A stretch of DNA of 64,000 bases from Perognathus longimembris pacificus (taxonomy: Eukaryota; Chordata; Mammalia; Rodentia; Heteromyidae): the NCBI RefSeq assembly GCF_023159225.1, contig NC_063188.1, forward strand, positions 12,917,086-12,981,085, given 5' to 3'. The translations under genes were made by a program, and so were the position numbers. The notes beneath the pieces are model-generated. The model saw nothing but the letters and a program-made list of their open reading frames with translations. It was not told the origin of the DNA and made no database searches. This document shows, one piece after another, positions 25,845 through 38,460 of the stretch (position 1 is its first letter; the number at the start of each line of letters is the position of its first letter).

Positions 25845-26580
25845 TTACATGGTAGCTAAAGAACATAGACAAAGTCTATGGCCACTTACCTCTATTGCTT
25901 CATTGGTGATATATCCAACATAATATATCTTCAGTTCCAGACTTTCCACTTGCACAAACAAGTCTGCAACTTTTTCTTGTTCTGAAGAAGCAAAAATTCC
26001 CCAGTGGTTATCAAAAATGTAGATTAATCATAAGTCAACCATGGTAAATCATTGTCTAAGTGTGTAGAACATTACAAAGAAAGAAAGAAAGACAGATGAA
26101 GACAAACACACAGAATTTTAATTACCTCAATTGAGATACTGAATCATATGTAATCAGAAAACTTACAAACTATGATCAAGTAAGAACAGAAAGAAATAAG
26201 AGTCTACTAGGATACTTTTCAGAAAAGAGGTTCTATCACAACTATGTAAAATAATGCAATTCTGGGAAAGGTTCTCCCTCTTCAAGCACTTGCTAGCTAT
26301 CCAGCATGATAAAATGGCAGTCACCCCTCCCCCCAATTTTTTCATTAGAATTTTCATCCAACTTACTTTCTTTTAACTGCTTAAGTTTCTTCCTAATTTC
26401 ACGTTGTAGATAGGCATCTCTAGCTTCAGGACTTTCTGGCAACAAATCAGGTGCCACTGCTGGTATGGGCACTGTTTCAACTTTGCAGTCCCCTGTAAAG
26501 AGGTCACTGCTCATTATTTCCACCCCCAAACGTGTTATCACTAGGTTCAAGAAGTTTCCCATCTCCACTGCTAGCAGGGG

Positions 26581-26623
<43 letters not shown>

Positions 26624-28153
26624 CTATGGACTCAATGCTATATGGACACAATGCTATGGATGAAGGAGCACTGCTCCTCCTGTCATCTGTATAAGCTGTG
26701 CGGGACCACTTTTTTACAAGGAGACGTCAGGTGAGCCCTGACTTTCCTCCACAGGCTCCTTATAAGAGTCCTGGCTGATAGCAGCACCTGAATAGGAAAT
26801 TCAGAGGCTGAGCTGTGAGGTGGGAGGGTTTCCTCTCCTCATGCCAACAGATCCATGTGCTTTCTTCCTGCTAAGGTGATTTATTTCAGGCCAGAATATT
26901 TATCTAGAAGGAAATCTCAGGCATGACAATTTGACCTCAGCACACAGTAAAACAATTCCCACTAATGCCTGTAGACTGTATGAATGCATGCAAAAACCTA
27001 GATGGACAGAAATACAGTAAGTGAACATTCACAGATTCATGATTTTCACATTGACAGTTTATATACAGAAAAGCTCAAATCTTACATAATTATGTCTAGA
27101 TGCCTGATAATTTCATGAAGTCACACAAAAAAACCCACAGTGTACATGATTCTGCTCCTGATTCCTTTCCATGTCAAAGTAGGGGTGCTTGTCAATCTAA
27201 GTTTGACAACCTCTGTGGTAGTTGTACAAAGTCTGATGTTCCAGGAACCACAGATGCTGGGGATCAGTAGTAATCAAGACAGATAAGAACCAGCAGGCAC
27301 TTATTCTGATTACATTGTCATGGACATTGTGTCACACAAATACCCAATAAGGAACAGCAGAGTCACTGCTGGAATGAAGAAGCTGTGAAGAAGCAAGCAG
27401 ACATGTGAAAGGGAGCAATGTACTGAAAGTTCACAGCTCCCAAATGGTGGCAAGACCTTCTTGGAGGAGTACTTTAAACCTAGGCCAAAGAGGAGACAGA
27501 ACTGTCTTGAGCAAATGCAAAGAAAAGAGTGACAAGATGAAATGAGGACAAAGGCAGAAACCAGAGTTGGAAACCAGGAACCAGAGTGATGCTCAGAGAC
27601 AAAGAAAGGTAGAAAGGTTTTCAAGATTACTGTTTCCAGTTTGTGGGTCCTAGTAAGAATTCAGTTCTAAGAGTTTAGGGCTTTAAGCGTAGCCAGGAGT
27701 GGCATGGTTTATTTGCTTGCTGATTTCATCCTGCTGACAGAGAGGACACAAGTGACTAAGGCAAGAATTGAAAATAGACAAATCAGAAAAAAAACTGTTG
27801 AAGCTAACTGGTGATATGTTATACAAGGGTGAACTAGAAAGTACAGAAATGAGCCAGGTGATGGTGGCTCATGCGGGAATGCACCACCTTCCTGTGTAAA
27901 AGCTGCCTCTACCCCACCTACAGGGAACTCTATGCTCACAGTAACTCTTAAAACCTTCATCACTTCAGAGGCATTTCCTGTTGCTTGGGTGCTTTCTTAT
28001 TTGCTAAATATGATTACCTTCTCCCTCTGCCTTGGTTGTCACAGCTTCAGTGTGTGTCATAGATGGTGATGGAGAAGGAAGATTTATGGCTTCCATAACT
28101 GGGTTCATTTCAGCATCTGGCCCATCAGATTTTTCATCCACATTGTCAGCCAT
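25845..28153 (-). CDS. Gene C: family member with altered or decaying 3' end
   Basis: The exons are 28153-28018, 26787-26743, 26492-26367 and 25981-25890. Acceptors are good; donors are GTAATC, GTCAGG (weak), GTAAGT and GTAAGT. The protein starts MADNVDEKSDGPDAEMNPV and exon 4 contains VETVPIPAVAP followed by a basic coiled segment (REIRKKLKQLKE). Exon 5 is 92 nt instead of 94, so it leaves phase 0 rather than 2. The equivalent of exon 6 (about 25790-25690) has lost its AG acceptor and carries an in-frame stop. The likeliest reading runs through the exon-5 donor to TAA at 25847-25845, giving about 147 residues. An alternative is that the locus is becoming a pseudogene. Its upstream module holds the two large tandem arrays. 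The family is unrecognised. Confidence 0.55.
26584..26622. repeat. (CA)n in gene C intron 3
   Basis: Dinucleotide tract lying between exons 3 and 4 of gene C; absent in the paralogous introns. Confidence 0.95.
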
Positions 28154-28704
28154 TGTTTCCTGGAAAACAGCAATGGACAAAATTCATGACAAAACTGCAA
28201 ACTGCACTGAAAGCTTACAGGGAAAGGCAGTAAACAAAAAGTTACTTGCAAGTGACTCAATTAGGGGGAAGTCAGTAATCCATAAAAAATTAAAACAGTG
28301 GCAAAGCATGGAAAGGGAACCCTCTTGATAGTTCTTAACTGCTATATATGGAAACACTGATGATGGTCTTTTAGAAAGCGTTTTTCCCAGTAAGCCAGAA
28401 AAAAAATCTGCAACTTTAGCTGGGTATTGGTGGCTTATTCCTATAAGACTAGATCTCAGGAGGCTGTGATTTGAGTGCTATAGTGACAACAGAAAACAAA
28501 CAAAAAGCCATGTGAGAACTGAAAACCCAAGCCCTTGTACTGGTGCAAACATACACACATGGGGCGGGGGGACTAAAAAAAAAAAAATCCATCATAGGAA
28601 ACATGGTCTTTTTTTTACAAATGGCTTCCTAAAATAAAGGGACTCCTTCTTCAACCCATTTATAAGGTCAATACAAACCTGATATCTGGTGCCAACAGAT
28701 AACA

Positions 28705-29150
28705 AAGCCAGGTGGTTTGTGCTTATAATCCTAGCCACTCAGGAGGGTGAGATAGGAGGATCGAGGTTCAAAGACAGCCCAGGCAGGGAAACCATGAGAT
28801 ACTTATCTCCAATTAACAAAAAAAATGGAAATGGGTCTGGGGATATAGCCTAGTGGCAAGAGAGCTTGCCTAGTACACAAGAGGCCCTGGGTTCAATTCC
28901 CCAGCACCATATATACAGAAAATGGCCAAAAGTGGCGCTGTGGCTCAAGCGGCAGAGTGCTAGTCTTGAGCAAAAGGAAGCCAGGGACAGTGCTCAGGCC
29001 CTGAGTGCAAGGCCCAGGACTGGCCAAAAAAAAAATGGAACTGGAGGTATGATTCAAAGTGGTAGAGCACTGGCCTTGAGCAAAAGAGCTCAAGAGCAGC
29101 ACTCTGGTGCTGAAGTCATACCCTATGACCAAATACAAAATAAAGAAAAG
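28705..29150 (+). mobile_element. B1-Geo SINE interrupted by IDL-Geo (28833-29035)
   Basis: The B1-like left half (28705-28830) and the right half (from 29036) are separated by a complete IDL-Geo ending in poly(A). AAAAAATGGAA/AAAATGGAACTGG sequences flank the insertion. Confidence 0.82.
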
Positions 29151-30100
29151 TTTAGCAAGCAAAAAACAAATACTGTAAACAAATGAAAATTAAAAAATGA
29201 TAGTTGTGTGGATTAAAAAACAGATAATTGCAGTAGCTGATACAAGGGTGACTCACTAAGTTAAAATTAGTTCTAACAAAAACAAACACAAATAAACCAT
29301 GTACATGTCACGTTGGAACTCAAGGGACAGGCTGGTTTACTACCACTTGAAGAGCAATCCACATTAACTACATCTGGATAAAATGCAGAAAAACAACACC
29401 ATCTGTTTTAGATACAGGTTACAGTTCAATTCTTTAAATCTTTAATACTTTAAAATGATTAACTGTCTAGAATTTCAAACAGAAAACTGAAAGAAATTTT
29501 TTCTCTTTGAAAGGTACAGGGATTTGAGCTTAAGCCTCACAATCTTTTGAGTTGTTTGCATGCTGTTGGTCTTTAGCTATGAGTCCTTTCCCCAAAATTT
29601 GCAAAGACGATGGATAGATACTATACCTTCAACAACGGATTGGGCAGCCTAAAACTTGAGTAGGACCAGTATTCAAAAGTATATAGGGTGGAAAAAAAAT
29701 AATATGTTACCTATAAGTCCTCAATATATCACCTTTATAATAGCAAAAAAAAGTTTTTTTTAAGCCCAGCATGTAAGTTAGTTATACAAAAGTAACCGAA
29801 AATATTCCTCTGGATACACACACGCACAACCATGCCCCTGGCACACGTGCTTGTCCCAGGAGAGCCATATGCGGCCTGTGCAATGCGGGCAGCCCTCGAG
29901 AAACAAACGGCGACACCCAGTGTCAGGGTGAGGCAGGGCCAGCGATGCGCCCACTGGTGGCGAGTGGAGAAAATAGGGCGAACTTCCTCAGGAAGACCCC
30001 GCCCCCTCCCCCTCTCCCCTCAGGTGGGGGAGCAGCCCACTCTACCCTACCAAGAAAGCCCTAGTTCTGGAATCCTCTAGAAGGTCTAAGGAAGAGGACT
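29150..30100. other. Gene C intron 1, distal part
   Basis: AT-rich until about 29800, then GC-rich and CpG-bearing. No exon recognised. CACTGGTGGCGAG at 29950 is a weak CTCF-like site. Confidence 0.4.
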
Positions 30101-30169
30101 TGGGGAAGAGCCGCCTGGGGTTTCAGGCCCCCCCACCGGGACTCTCGGTCCTCTCAGGAGGCGGCCCCA

Positions 30170-31310
30170 CCCATACCCTCCCCAATACCCCCCCCACTAG
30201 GCCCCCTCAGGACGCGGCCCCCCCATACCCCCCCTCGGCCCCCTCAGGACGCGGCGCCCCCATACCCCCCCACTCGGAACCTCAGGACGCGGCCCCCCCA
30301 TACCCCCCCAACTCGGCCCCCTCAGGACGCGGCCCCCCCAACACCCCCCACCTCAGGACGCGGTCCCCCCATTCAGACCCCTCAGGACGCGGCGCCCCCC
30401 AATACCCCCCACTCGGCCCCCTCAGGACGCGGCCCCCCCATACCCCCCCACTCGGCCCCGTCAGGACGCGGGCCCCCCAATACCCCCCCACTCGGCCCCC
30501 TCAGGACGCGGGCCCCCCAATACCACCCCACTCGGTCCCTCAGGACGCGGTCCCCCCAACCGGCCCCCTCAGGACGCGGGCCCCCCAATACCACCCCACT
30601 CGGTCCCTCAGGACGCGGTCCCCCCAACCGGCCCCCTCAGGACGCGGCGCCCCCCATACCCCCCCACTCGGAACCTCAGGACGCGGCGCCCCCATACCCC
30701 CCCACACTCGGCTCCCTCAGGACGCGGCCCCCCCATACCCCCCCTCGGCCCCCTCAGGACGCGGCGCCCCCCACTCGGCCCCTCAGGACGCGGCCCCCCA
30801 CTCCCCCCCCACTCGGCCCCTCAGGACGCGGCCCCCCACTCCCCCCCCACTCGGCCCCCTCAGGATGCGGCCCCCCCACTCGGCCCCCTCAGGACGCGGC
30901 CCCCCCACTCGGCCCCTCAGTACGCGGCCCCCCCACTCGGCCCCTCAGGACGCGGCCCCCCACTCCCCCCCCACTCGGACCCTCAGGACGCGGCCCCCCA
31001 CTCCCCCCCCACTCGGCCCCCTCAGGACGCGGCCCCCCACTCCCCCCCCACTCGGCCCCCTCAGGACGCGGCCCCCCACTCCCCCCCCACTCGGCCCCCT
31101 CAGGACGCGGCCCCCCACTCCCCCCCCACTCGGCCCCCTCAGGACGCGGCCCCCCACTCCCCCCCCACTCGGCCCCCTCAGGACGCGGCCCCCCACTCCC
31201 CCCCCACTCGGCCCCCTCAGGACGCAGCCCCCCCACTCGGCCCCCTCAGGACGCGGCCCCCCCACTCGGACCCTCAGGACGCGGCCCCCCCATACCCCCC
31301 AACGTCCTCT
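30170..31310. repeat. C-rich 39-45 bp minisatellite upstream of gene C
   Basis: Tandem units of the form ACTCGGCCCCCTCAGGACGC followed by GGCCCCCC and runs of C. From about 31011 to 31206 the period is exactly 39 bp with nearly identical copies; earlier units vary between 36 and 48 bp. Long frames across it on either strand are products of a period divisible by three. RNA made in the direction of gene C would be G-rich. Confidence 0.9.
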
Positions 31311-31582
31311 CCGGAGCCAAAGAGCTGCTTGAGAAAGATCGTCAGAGACACGGGCGCGGACCCCAAGCACCGTCCCAGAGCCTGCGCACCCCACAGGACC
31401 TGGGCAAGGGCCCACGGGGAAGCCTTCACCCCACGAAGCCAGCCTCCACATGTGGCGGCCTCGCAGCGCCTCACGGACCCGGGGGCAGACCCCGACCCGG
31501 GAACAGCGGTTTACCTAGAGCTCAACGGCCGACCTGAAGTTCGGGGACCGCGAGCACCTCTAAATCCGTGCGGCAGCTGCTC

Positions 31583-32645
31583 ACCTCACTCCCAAAATGG
31601 CGGGGCAGCAGCGTGCTTCCCTTCCAAAATGGCGGGGTGGCGGCGCGACTTATTCCCAAAATGGCGGGGTGGCAGCGCCCCACCCTTCCAAAATGGCGGG
31701 GTGGCGGAAATCCTCGCTTCCAAAATGGCGGGTAGCAGCACCCCTCCCCTCCAAAATGGTGGGGTGGGGAAACCCCGCCCTTTCAAAAAGGCGGAATGGT
31801 GGCGCCCCTCCCTTCCAAAATGGCAGGGTGGCGGCGCCCCTCCCAAAATGGCGGGGTAGAGACGCTCCGCTCTTCCAAAATGGCGGGGTAGAGGCGCTCC
31901 TCCCTTCCAAAATGGCGGGGTGGCGACTCGCCTCACTCCCAAAATGGCGGGGTGGTGGAACCCCTCCCTTCCAAGATGGTGGGGTAGTGGTGCCCCTCCC
32001 TTCCAAGATGACGGGGTGGTGGTGCCCCTCCCTTCCAAGATGGCGGGGTGGTGGAGTCCGGCCCTTCCAAGGTGGCGGAGTGGTGCCGCCTTACTTCAAA
32101 AATAGCAGGGTAAACGCACACCTCATTGCCAACTTGACGGGATAGCAGTGTGCCTCACTGACAAATTGGCAGGACAATGGCGCCTCTCCTAAAATGGTGG
32201 AGTGGCGGCGCGCCTCTCTTTCAAAATGGCGGGGAACCGGCACACTTCCCTTCCAAAATCATGGGGTAGTACTGCCCCACCCTTCCAAGATGGCGGGGTG
32301 GTGGCACGCCTCATTCCCAAAATGGCGGGGTGGCTGCGCCCCTCCCTTCCATAATGGCGACGTGGTGGCGCCCCTCCCTTCCAAAATGAAGGGGCGCCAT
32401 CGTCTCTCCCTTCCAAAATGGGGGGGGGGGTAATAGTAGCACGCCTTCCTTCCCAAATGGCAGAGTGGTGCCGCCTTAGTTCAAAAATAGCAGGGTACAG
32501 GCACACCCCATTGCCAATTTGACAGGATAGCAGTGTGCCTCACTGAGAATACTGGGGTGGCAGCACCCTTCACTTCAAAAGTAGCAGGTTAATGGCGCAC
32601 TTCCAGTGACGCTCATTCCATAATGGTGGAATACCTGGTATAAGT
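31583..32645. repeat. Tandem array of 32-33 bp units with YY1-like motif
   Basis: About thirty head-to-tail units share the pattern CCCTTCCAAAATGGCGGGGT followed by GGNGGCGC. By eye about ten keep AAAATGGCGGGG exactly; others have one or two changes (AAGATGGCGG, AAAATGGTGG). The core matches the known YY1 consensus AANATGGCGGC. Degenerate units continue to about 32845, interrupted by a SINE fragment at 32648-32775. Open frames through the array are not genes. Confidence 0.85.
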
Positions 32646-32647
32646 AG

Positions 32648-32775
32648 GGGCTGGGAATATGGCCTAGTGGCAAGAGTGCCTGCCTCACATACATGAAGTT
32701 ATAGAGAAAACGGCTCCTTGAACAAAAAGAAGCCAAGGACAGTGCTCAGGCCCTGAGTACTGGCTAAAAAAAATG
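32648..32775 (+). mobile_element. Internally deleted IDL-Geo SINE in YY1-like array tail
   Basis: GGGGCTGGGAATATGGCCTA through CATGAAG, then a jump to CTTGAACAAAAAGAAGCC; the middle is missing. Confidence 0.8.
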
Positions 32776-33739
32776 GCAGGGTAGCTGTACGTCACTTCAA
32801 AGAGGGCAGGTAGTAGCGAGGTCTAACTTCAAAAATGATGGTGGCGCATCCTGATTACAGTGGAACTTGTACGATATCAAAATAGGATGGAAGCAAGGTT
32901 GCACAGCGCCGTCTAGTGGTGTGGGGGTGGAAGTGCAGTGAAAGTACATGTCCGTCCTTAGGAGAATGTAGGCATCTTCCGGCTCAGCAAACCTAGAGAA
33001 GCCGGGGCTTGTGAGTAACTAGAGTCTGATGTGCACTCACCAATAATAAATCTGTGAGTATAGATGTAGACAGGTGATAGGACCTGTCCCCAGAAAGACC
33101 AAAGCTCAGGGCACATTTTATAGGAACCACAGTCACTTTCCCTTTTTCCCTCAGCAAAACAAAGGTTGAATGGGAGCTAGAGGGAAATCTTATGGTTATG
33201 ATGCTCACGTGACAAAAATCTAGCAACAACTATTCCTTATAAAACTACACAGCCAATCTTACAAAAGTTTCTTTCCTGAAAGTACATTTTTTGTTTTACT
33301 TAGGGGTGATGTTATTTTCCCCACCCACTGTAAACCAAACAGGGTCTCCTAGGGTAGCTGCTTCTATTCAAGCCTGCAGTGCAGGGGTTCCTATCTGACA
33401 AATGCCAATATCACTAGAGTTATTTGTGGTCAGGTCACTGGATTTTTCCTCTGCAGCAGCTATGCTGCAGGGTTTTGTCCAGGAACCTAGACTACATGAC
33501 AAGTAGTGAAGATAACGTGAGAGTAGTGTTTTAAAAGTATGGAGAATACCTAACCAGGTGTTAAGACTCTCACGGCAGATAGGATCCCCATTGTTGAGCT
33601 GCTCTAGGGTGAGGTTGCTGAAGTCAAGGTTTCTTTGGAGCACAGCACATTTTATAGAACAGAGCGGTGTACAACACTCCCAATACCTATAGCACTTCTG
33701 TGACTTGTCTAATTTTTCTGAGTAAAGACTTGATATCAT

Positions 33740-34850
33740 TGCTACGATTTCATTCATTTATGAACATGTGTATTCATTTGTTTGTTTTTAGCACCTAAGC
33801 CTGGGACTCCCTGAGTTGCCCATGCTGACTCTACCCAGATTCAAGCAATTCTCCTGTTTATTGTTATCATGATTGATTGAGACTTCTGGGGAATCTCATC
33901 ACTCTTGCCTGGAAATATTTGATTTGATAGTATTTACCAGTGTGCTCACTGTTTTTAACTAAGTGTGGATTTTCAGAACTCTCCCTTACCCGCTCTGGAC
34001 ATGCTTTTTCTTACCTATTTTAAATCCATATAAATTCAAAAATCACCTACATCTCCAGGGGACTACAGTGAGAACCTATAAAACAAACTAAAAAGAGTAA
34101 GTTAATAAAGGAGAAAGGAGGCAGAATTGTAGTAACAACCTACTAAAGGAGAAAGGAGGCAGAATTGTAGTAACAACCTACTAATTAATCACTCCAATGT
34201 GCTAGCTACATGCTTTTGTCTATTTAATACTCATAATCAATGAAATTTTAAAAAAACTTTGAACAGCTAAAAACTTAGGTCAAGTGGCAAAATGCCAATA
34301 TGACTCTCAGGTTGTAAAAATAAAATATTGTGTTATTTAGAATTAGGATATTTTTCTTGTTAGTGATGGTGCTATAACCCACAACCTTACAAATGGCAGA
34401 TATGTGCTCTACACTGACATACATTCTCAGCTTGATTTGGATTCTAAAAATTCTAGTAAAAGCCACTGAAGCAGAACATACTGGGTCATGTTAACTGGGG
34501 AATCAAGAGAGGGACATTATATACTTGAATCCTGATGGGGCTATTGCAACAAAACTCCATAAACAAGAATGACTTAAGTAAGGTTGTTTATTATCACTGT
34601 GAACATTAGGAAGTCCAAAATCAGGGTATCCGCATGGTAATGTTCTGATAAGGGCCTCTCTATGGCCTGTAGCTAGCCATCTTTCTGTGTTCCGGGAAAG
34701 GAAGGGAGGAGGGAATGAGGGAGAAAGAGAGGAAGCTCCCTCTCATTATAAAGTCATCCCTTCATGGAGGCTCCACCTTCATAACATTATCTTCACATAA
34801 TCACCTCTCAAGACCCCAAATCCTAATAGCTTACTATTTGGGAATCAGAA
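33740..34850. other. Intergenic stretch between C module and L1
   Basis: Nothing recognised apart from the 38-bp duplication. Confidence 0.4.
34106..34181. repeat. Perfect 38-bp tandem duplication
   Basis: Copies 34106-34143 and 34144-34181, intergenic. Confidence 0.9.
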
Positions 34851-34852
34851 CT

Positions 34853-34905
34853 ATTATTATTATCATTATTATTATTGTTGTTGTTGTTGTTGTTGTTGTT
34901 GTTTT
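34853..34905. repeat. (TTA)n(TTG)n microsatellite
   Basis: Trinucleotide tract; likely the tail of the adjacent reverse SINE. Confidence 0.9.
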
Positions 34906-34906
34906 T

Positions 34907-35140
34907 GTCAGTCATGGGGCTTGAACTCTGGGCCTGAGCACTGTCCCTGAGCTCTTCAGCGCAAGGCTAATGCTCTACCACTTGAGCCACAGCACCACTT
35001 CTGCTTTTCTGGTGGTTAATTGGAGGTAAGAGTCTCACATTTTTTTTTTCGTGCCTGCACTGGCTTCAAACTGCAATCCTGAGATCTCAGCGTCTTGATT
35101 AGCCAGGATTACAGGCTTGAGCCACCAGTGGCCAGCTAGG
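34907..35140 (-). mobile_element. B1-Geo SINE
   Basis: Full reverse copy preceded by a (TTA/TTG)n tract. Confidence 0.82.
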
Positions 35141-35217
35141 GACAAGGTTTATATGTACATCTCTGCAATATACACAAATATTCAGTCATTCCACCTTAAG
35201 CCTTAATCTCTATTTTT

Positions 35218-35440
35218 TAACACCAGTACTGGGGTTTGAATGGCACTCCTCATGCTTTCACTCAGGTTTGTCACTCATACCTGGTGCTCTACCACTTGAT
35301 TCACACTGCTAGTTCTGGCCTTTTGCTGGTAAATTGTAGATAAGTCTCTTGAATTTGTTTGGACTGGCTTGGAAGCTATATCCTCAGACTTCATCTAGCT
35401 AAGTTGCTAAGATTATAGGCATGAGATACCAGAACCTAGA
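35218..35440 (-). mobile_element. B1-Geo-like SINE, old
   Basis: Diverged reverse copy (GTGCTCTACCACTTGATTCA). Confidence 0.6.
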
Positions 35441-36299
35441 AGAATTTATGAGATTATATTCTAAGGGTGGTCTTCATTTTTGGAGGGAAGTATGGCCCTT
35501 AAACTCAGGGCAGTGCTCTCATATGGCTATTTCAATTCATGCCTCCTGTTCTGCTACAACTGCTACTATTCCAGTCCTTGAATTTATTATTATTAAACAG
35601 AATAGTACTTTCAACTTACAGAATTGTTCCAAGAATTGTGATCTAAAGAAAATACAGAAAAAAATTCAAAGAAGTATGAAAGGACTTTACAATAATTTCA
35701 GAACTCCATTCAAAGGCCTAGGTTGAGGATTATGAAGGTACTGGAAGGATAGATATTAACTGAAAGCATAGGCAACATACTGCACAAAGTAATCTCAGAA
35801 AATCCCCAAGTATGGACAAGGGAAGCCCTTTCAAGAACAAGAGGTATTTACAAGACCAATTAGTCTGGAATAGAATAGAACCTTTCAATAACATAATATT
35901 GTTTAAAACATAAGCATATAAACTAAGGAAAGATTACTAAAAGGTGTAAGGAAAAAATATAACCTACAAAGAAAAATCCATCAGAATCACGGCAGATTTT
36001 TAAATAGAAAGCTTACAAACAAAGAAGGCTTGTTATGATTTTTAGGAACTGAAAATCAATCATTGCCAACCCAGAATATTCTACCCAGTAAAACTACCAT
36101 TCATAACATAAAAACAAATAACATTCCCTGGAAAACAAAAGTTAAAACAATCTATTAATACTAAAACAGTGCTGTAGAAGTTACCCAGACATCCTGCACA
36201 CAGAAGAGGACATTTGATGTAAACCTGAAAGATGTGAAGAAAATGAATCCCTTTAGATGAATAGAAAAGCATTAGATGAATAGAAAAGCATACTTATAT

Positions 36300-38460
36300 C
36301 AGGTAAGAAAATAACACTAAAATGACAAATCAGGCAGTTACAACTACACACCTATCATTTTAATGCTCAATATTAATGAGTAAAAGACATAATGGTGATT
36401 TCGACCAAAAGGCAAGGTCCAACAAGCTGTTGTCCATGAAAAACATGTTTGAAAACAATGCTGGCTTAGAGTAAAATTTTGGAAATAAGTCTTTCAAGCA
36501 AATGGACCCCAAAATAGCAAGGCATATCTAATGGAGACAAATTAGACTTCAACCCTAAATTATTCAGAAGAGACAAAGGAAGGTAGCTCCTCAACAAACT
36601 TAAGAAATTTTCAATAACCCCCAATATCCTGTAAGACAGAGGTTAATAGCAATAGAAATCATAGAAAATATCAGACTCATAGAGACTGAACAGCACATTG
36701 CTGAATAAGTCACCAGAAAAATAGAGGCTGCCAGGTGCTGATGGCTCACGCCTGTCATCCTAGCCACCCAGAAAGCTGAGATCAGAGGATCACAGTTGAA
36801 AGCCAGCCTGGACAGAAAAGTCCCTGAGACTTTTATCTCCGATTAACCCTCCCAAAAGCTGGAGGGAAAAAGACATTAAATGGAGTTGTGGCTCAAGTGG
36901 AAGAGCACTAGTCTTGAGCAAAAAAGTTCAAGGATAGCACCCAGACCCTGTGTTCAAGCCAGTACCCAAAAGAAAAATGGAGGAAGAAAGTTAAAAACTC
37001 CTAGACTCCAAAATGAGAAACTTCAGCACCTCTGGAATACAGCAAAGGCAGTTCCAAGAGGAAAGGTCATAGCTGTGAGCATATACATATCATCAAAAGC
37101 CAGAGATCACAAATTAATATCCTAATGATACACCTCAAACTCCTTGAGAAACAAGTACAAGATAACACAAAACCAGCATAAATAATGAAATAATAAAGAT
37201 TAGGAAATAAATTAATGAACTAATAAGTTAAAACCTGCAAGCAAAATAAATAAAAACCTTGTTTCAAAATACATAATAAAATTGGTAGACCCTTAGCCAA
37301 TCTAACTAAAAGGAAAATGATTCAAATTAAATCAGAGATGAAAATGAAGATATCACAGCAAATAGTTTACATCCAAAAAGTTTCAAGAAGATACTTCAAA
37401 AACTTTTACTTAAATCATCTGGAAAACCTGGTAGAAATGGGTGAATTTCTAGATAAGCTCAACCTACCAAAACTGAGCCACCTGAATACATCTATAACAA
37501 GACATGAAATTGAAGCTCTAATAAGACCTCTCAACAAAGTAAATAGATTCACAGCTGAATTACAGAAGACTTTTAAAGTTGCTCTAATACTAAAACACCA
37601 CTAACTTTCCAATAAAATAGAAATGGAGGGAACATTATGAAATTCAGCTATGAAGCTAGAATTACATTAATTCCAAAACTGGACAGAGGGAAGAATGATG
37701 AAACGTGTGCCACTGATCAATATACATTGTATTCTTAAACTGTTGTTGTTGAATGGCAACTCCTTTGCTCAACTATTTAAAGATAATTTTAAACAAGAAC
37801 TATAGACTAATATCTCTGGTGATCATGGATTCAAAAATCCTCAATAAATAACTCACTAACTGAATTTAACAATTAATCAAGAAGATCATGCATTGTGACT
37901 AAATGTGTTTCATTCTAGGTAACGCTTATTCAATGTATGAAAAAAATAAGCACAATGCATCACATAAACAGAATCAAGAACAGTTTTGCTCATCTTAACT
38001 GATGCACAGTCATTTGACAAACTTCAACATACTTTTATGCTACAAGCTCTAAAGAAATTACAAACAGAAGAAATATATTGTAACATAATAAAGGCCATAG
38101 GTGATAAACCTACAGCCAACATCATAAAAACGACAAAAAATGAAACCATTTTCACTAAACTCAGGAACAAGATAAGAATGTTCACACTCTCCACTCCTAT
38201 TTCATATAGCCCTGGAACCTCTAGCCAGACAATCAGAGAAATAAAAGCAATCTAATTAAGAAAGGAAGAAGTCAAACTATCCACACTTGCAAATGGTATG
38301 ATCATGAAAATGTCCATGCTCAACTGGAGTAGAGTTAAGAAACTTGACATGACCTGGAGAATGGGGAAGAATGACAGAAAGAGTGGCTCTGAGATCAAGA
38401 TGCACTGACATTTTCAATTGTAACCTCCATGAATTAACCATCTATTAAAAATAAAAAATA
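36300..38460 (+). mobile_element. Degenerate L1 LINE ORF2
   Basis: Broken frames resemble L1 ORF2 in order. Endonuclease-like sequence lies near 36340-36580 and LWNTAKAVPRGK near 37030. EFLDKLNLP...ITRHEIEALIRPL lies near 37440-37540 and FTAELQKTFK near 37550. FDKLQHTFM...IIKAIGDKPTANII lies near 38020-38130. A SINE (36727-36977) and a second L1-tail-like segment (about 37640-37790) interrupt it. Sequence from about 35800 may be its 5' continuation. It is not functional. Confidence 0.8.
36727..36977 (+). mobile_element. B1-Geo SINE inside L1
   Basis: GCCAGGTGCTGATGGCTCAC to the right half GTGGCTCAAGTGGAAGAGCA; interrupts the ORF2-like frame. Confidence 0.85.

Larger units (their letters stand above)
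31320..33240 (-). promoter_or_regulatory. Promoter module of gene C, expanded by tandem arrays
   Basis: This CpG-rich block, about 3.3 kb upstream of the gene C start, includes the YY1-like array (31583-32645) and a distal part (32860-33240). The distal part aligns with the E, F and A modules. Position and strand fit a minus-strand promoter for gene C. The exact start site cannot be read from sequence. Confidence 0.5.

Noticed and set aside
29832..30080. 82-codon plus-strand frame in CpG-rich DNA
   Set aside because: Short, no family resemblance, no splice or promoter support on that strand.
30100..31332. Open frame of 410 codons on the plus strand, Pro/Arg-rich
   Set aside because: It is the 39-bp minisatellite read in one frame. 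Other frames and the minus strand are also open, and there is no homology or splice support.
31586..32145. Open frames of 150-180 codons in both directions
   Set aside because: Produced by the repeated ATGGCGGGG units; repetitive in every frame.
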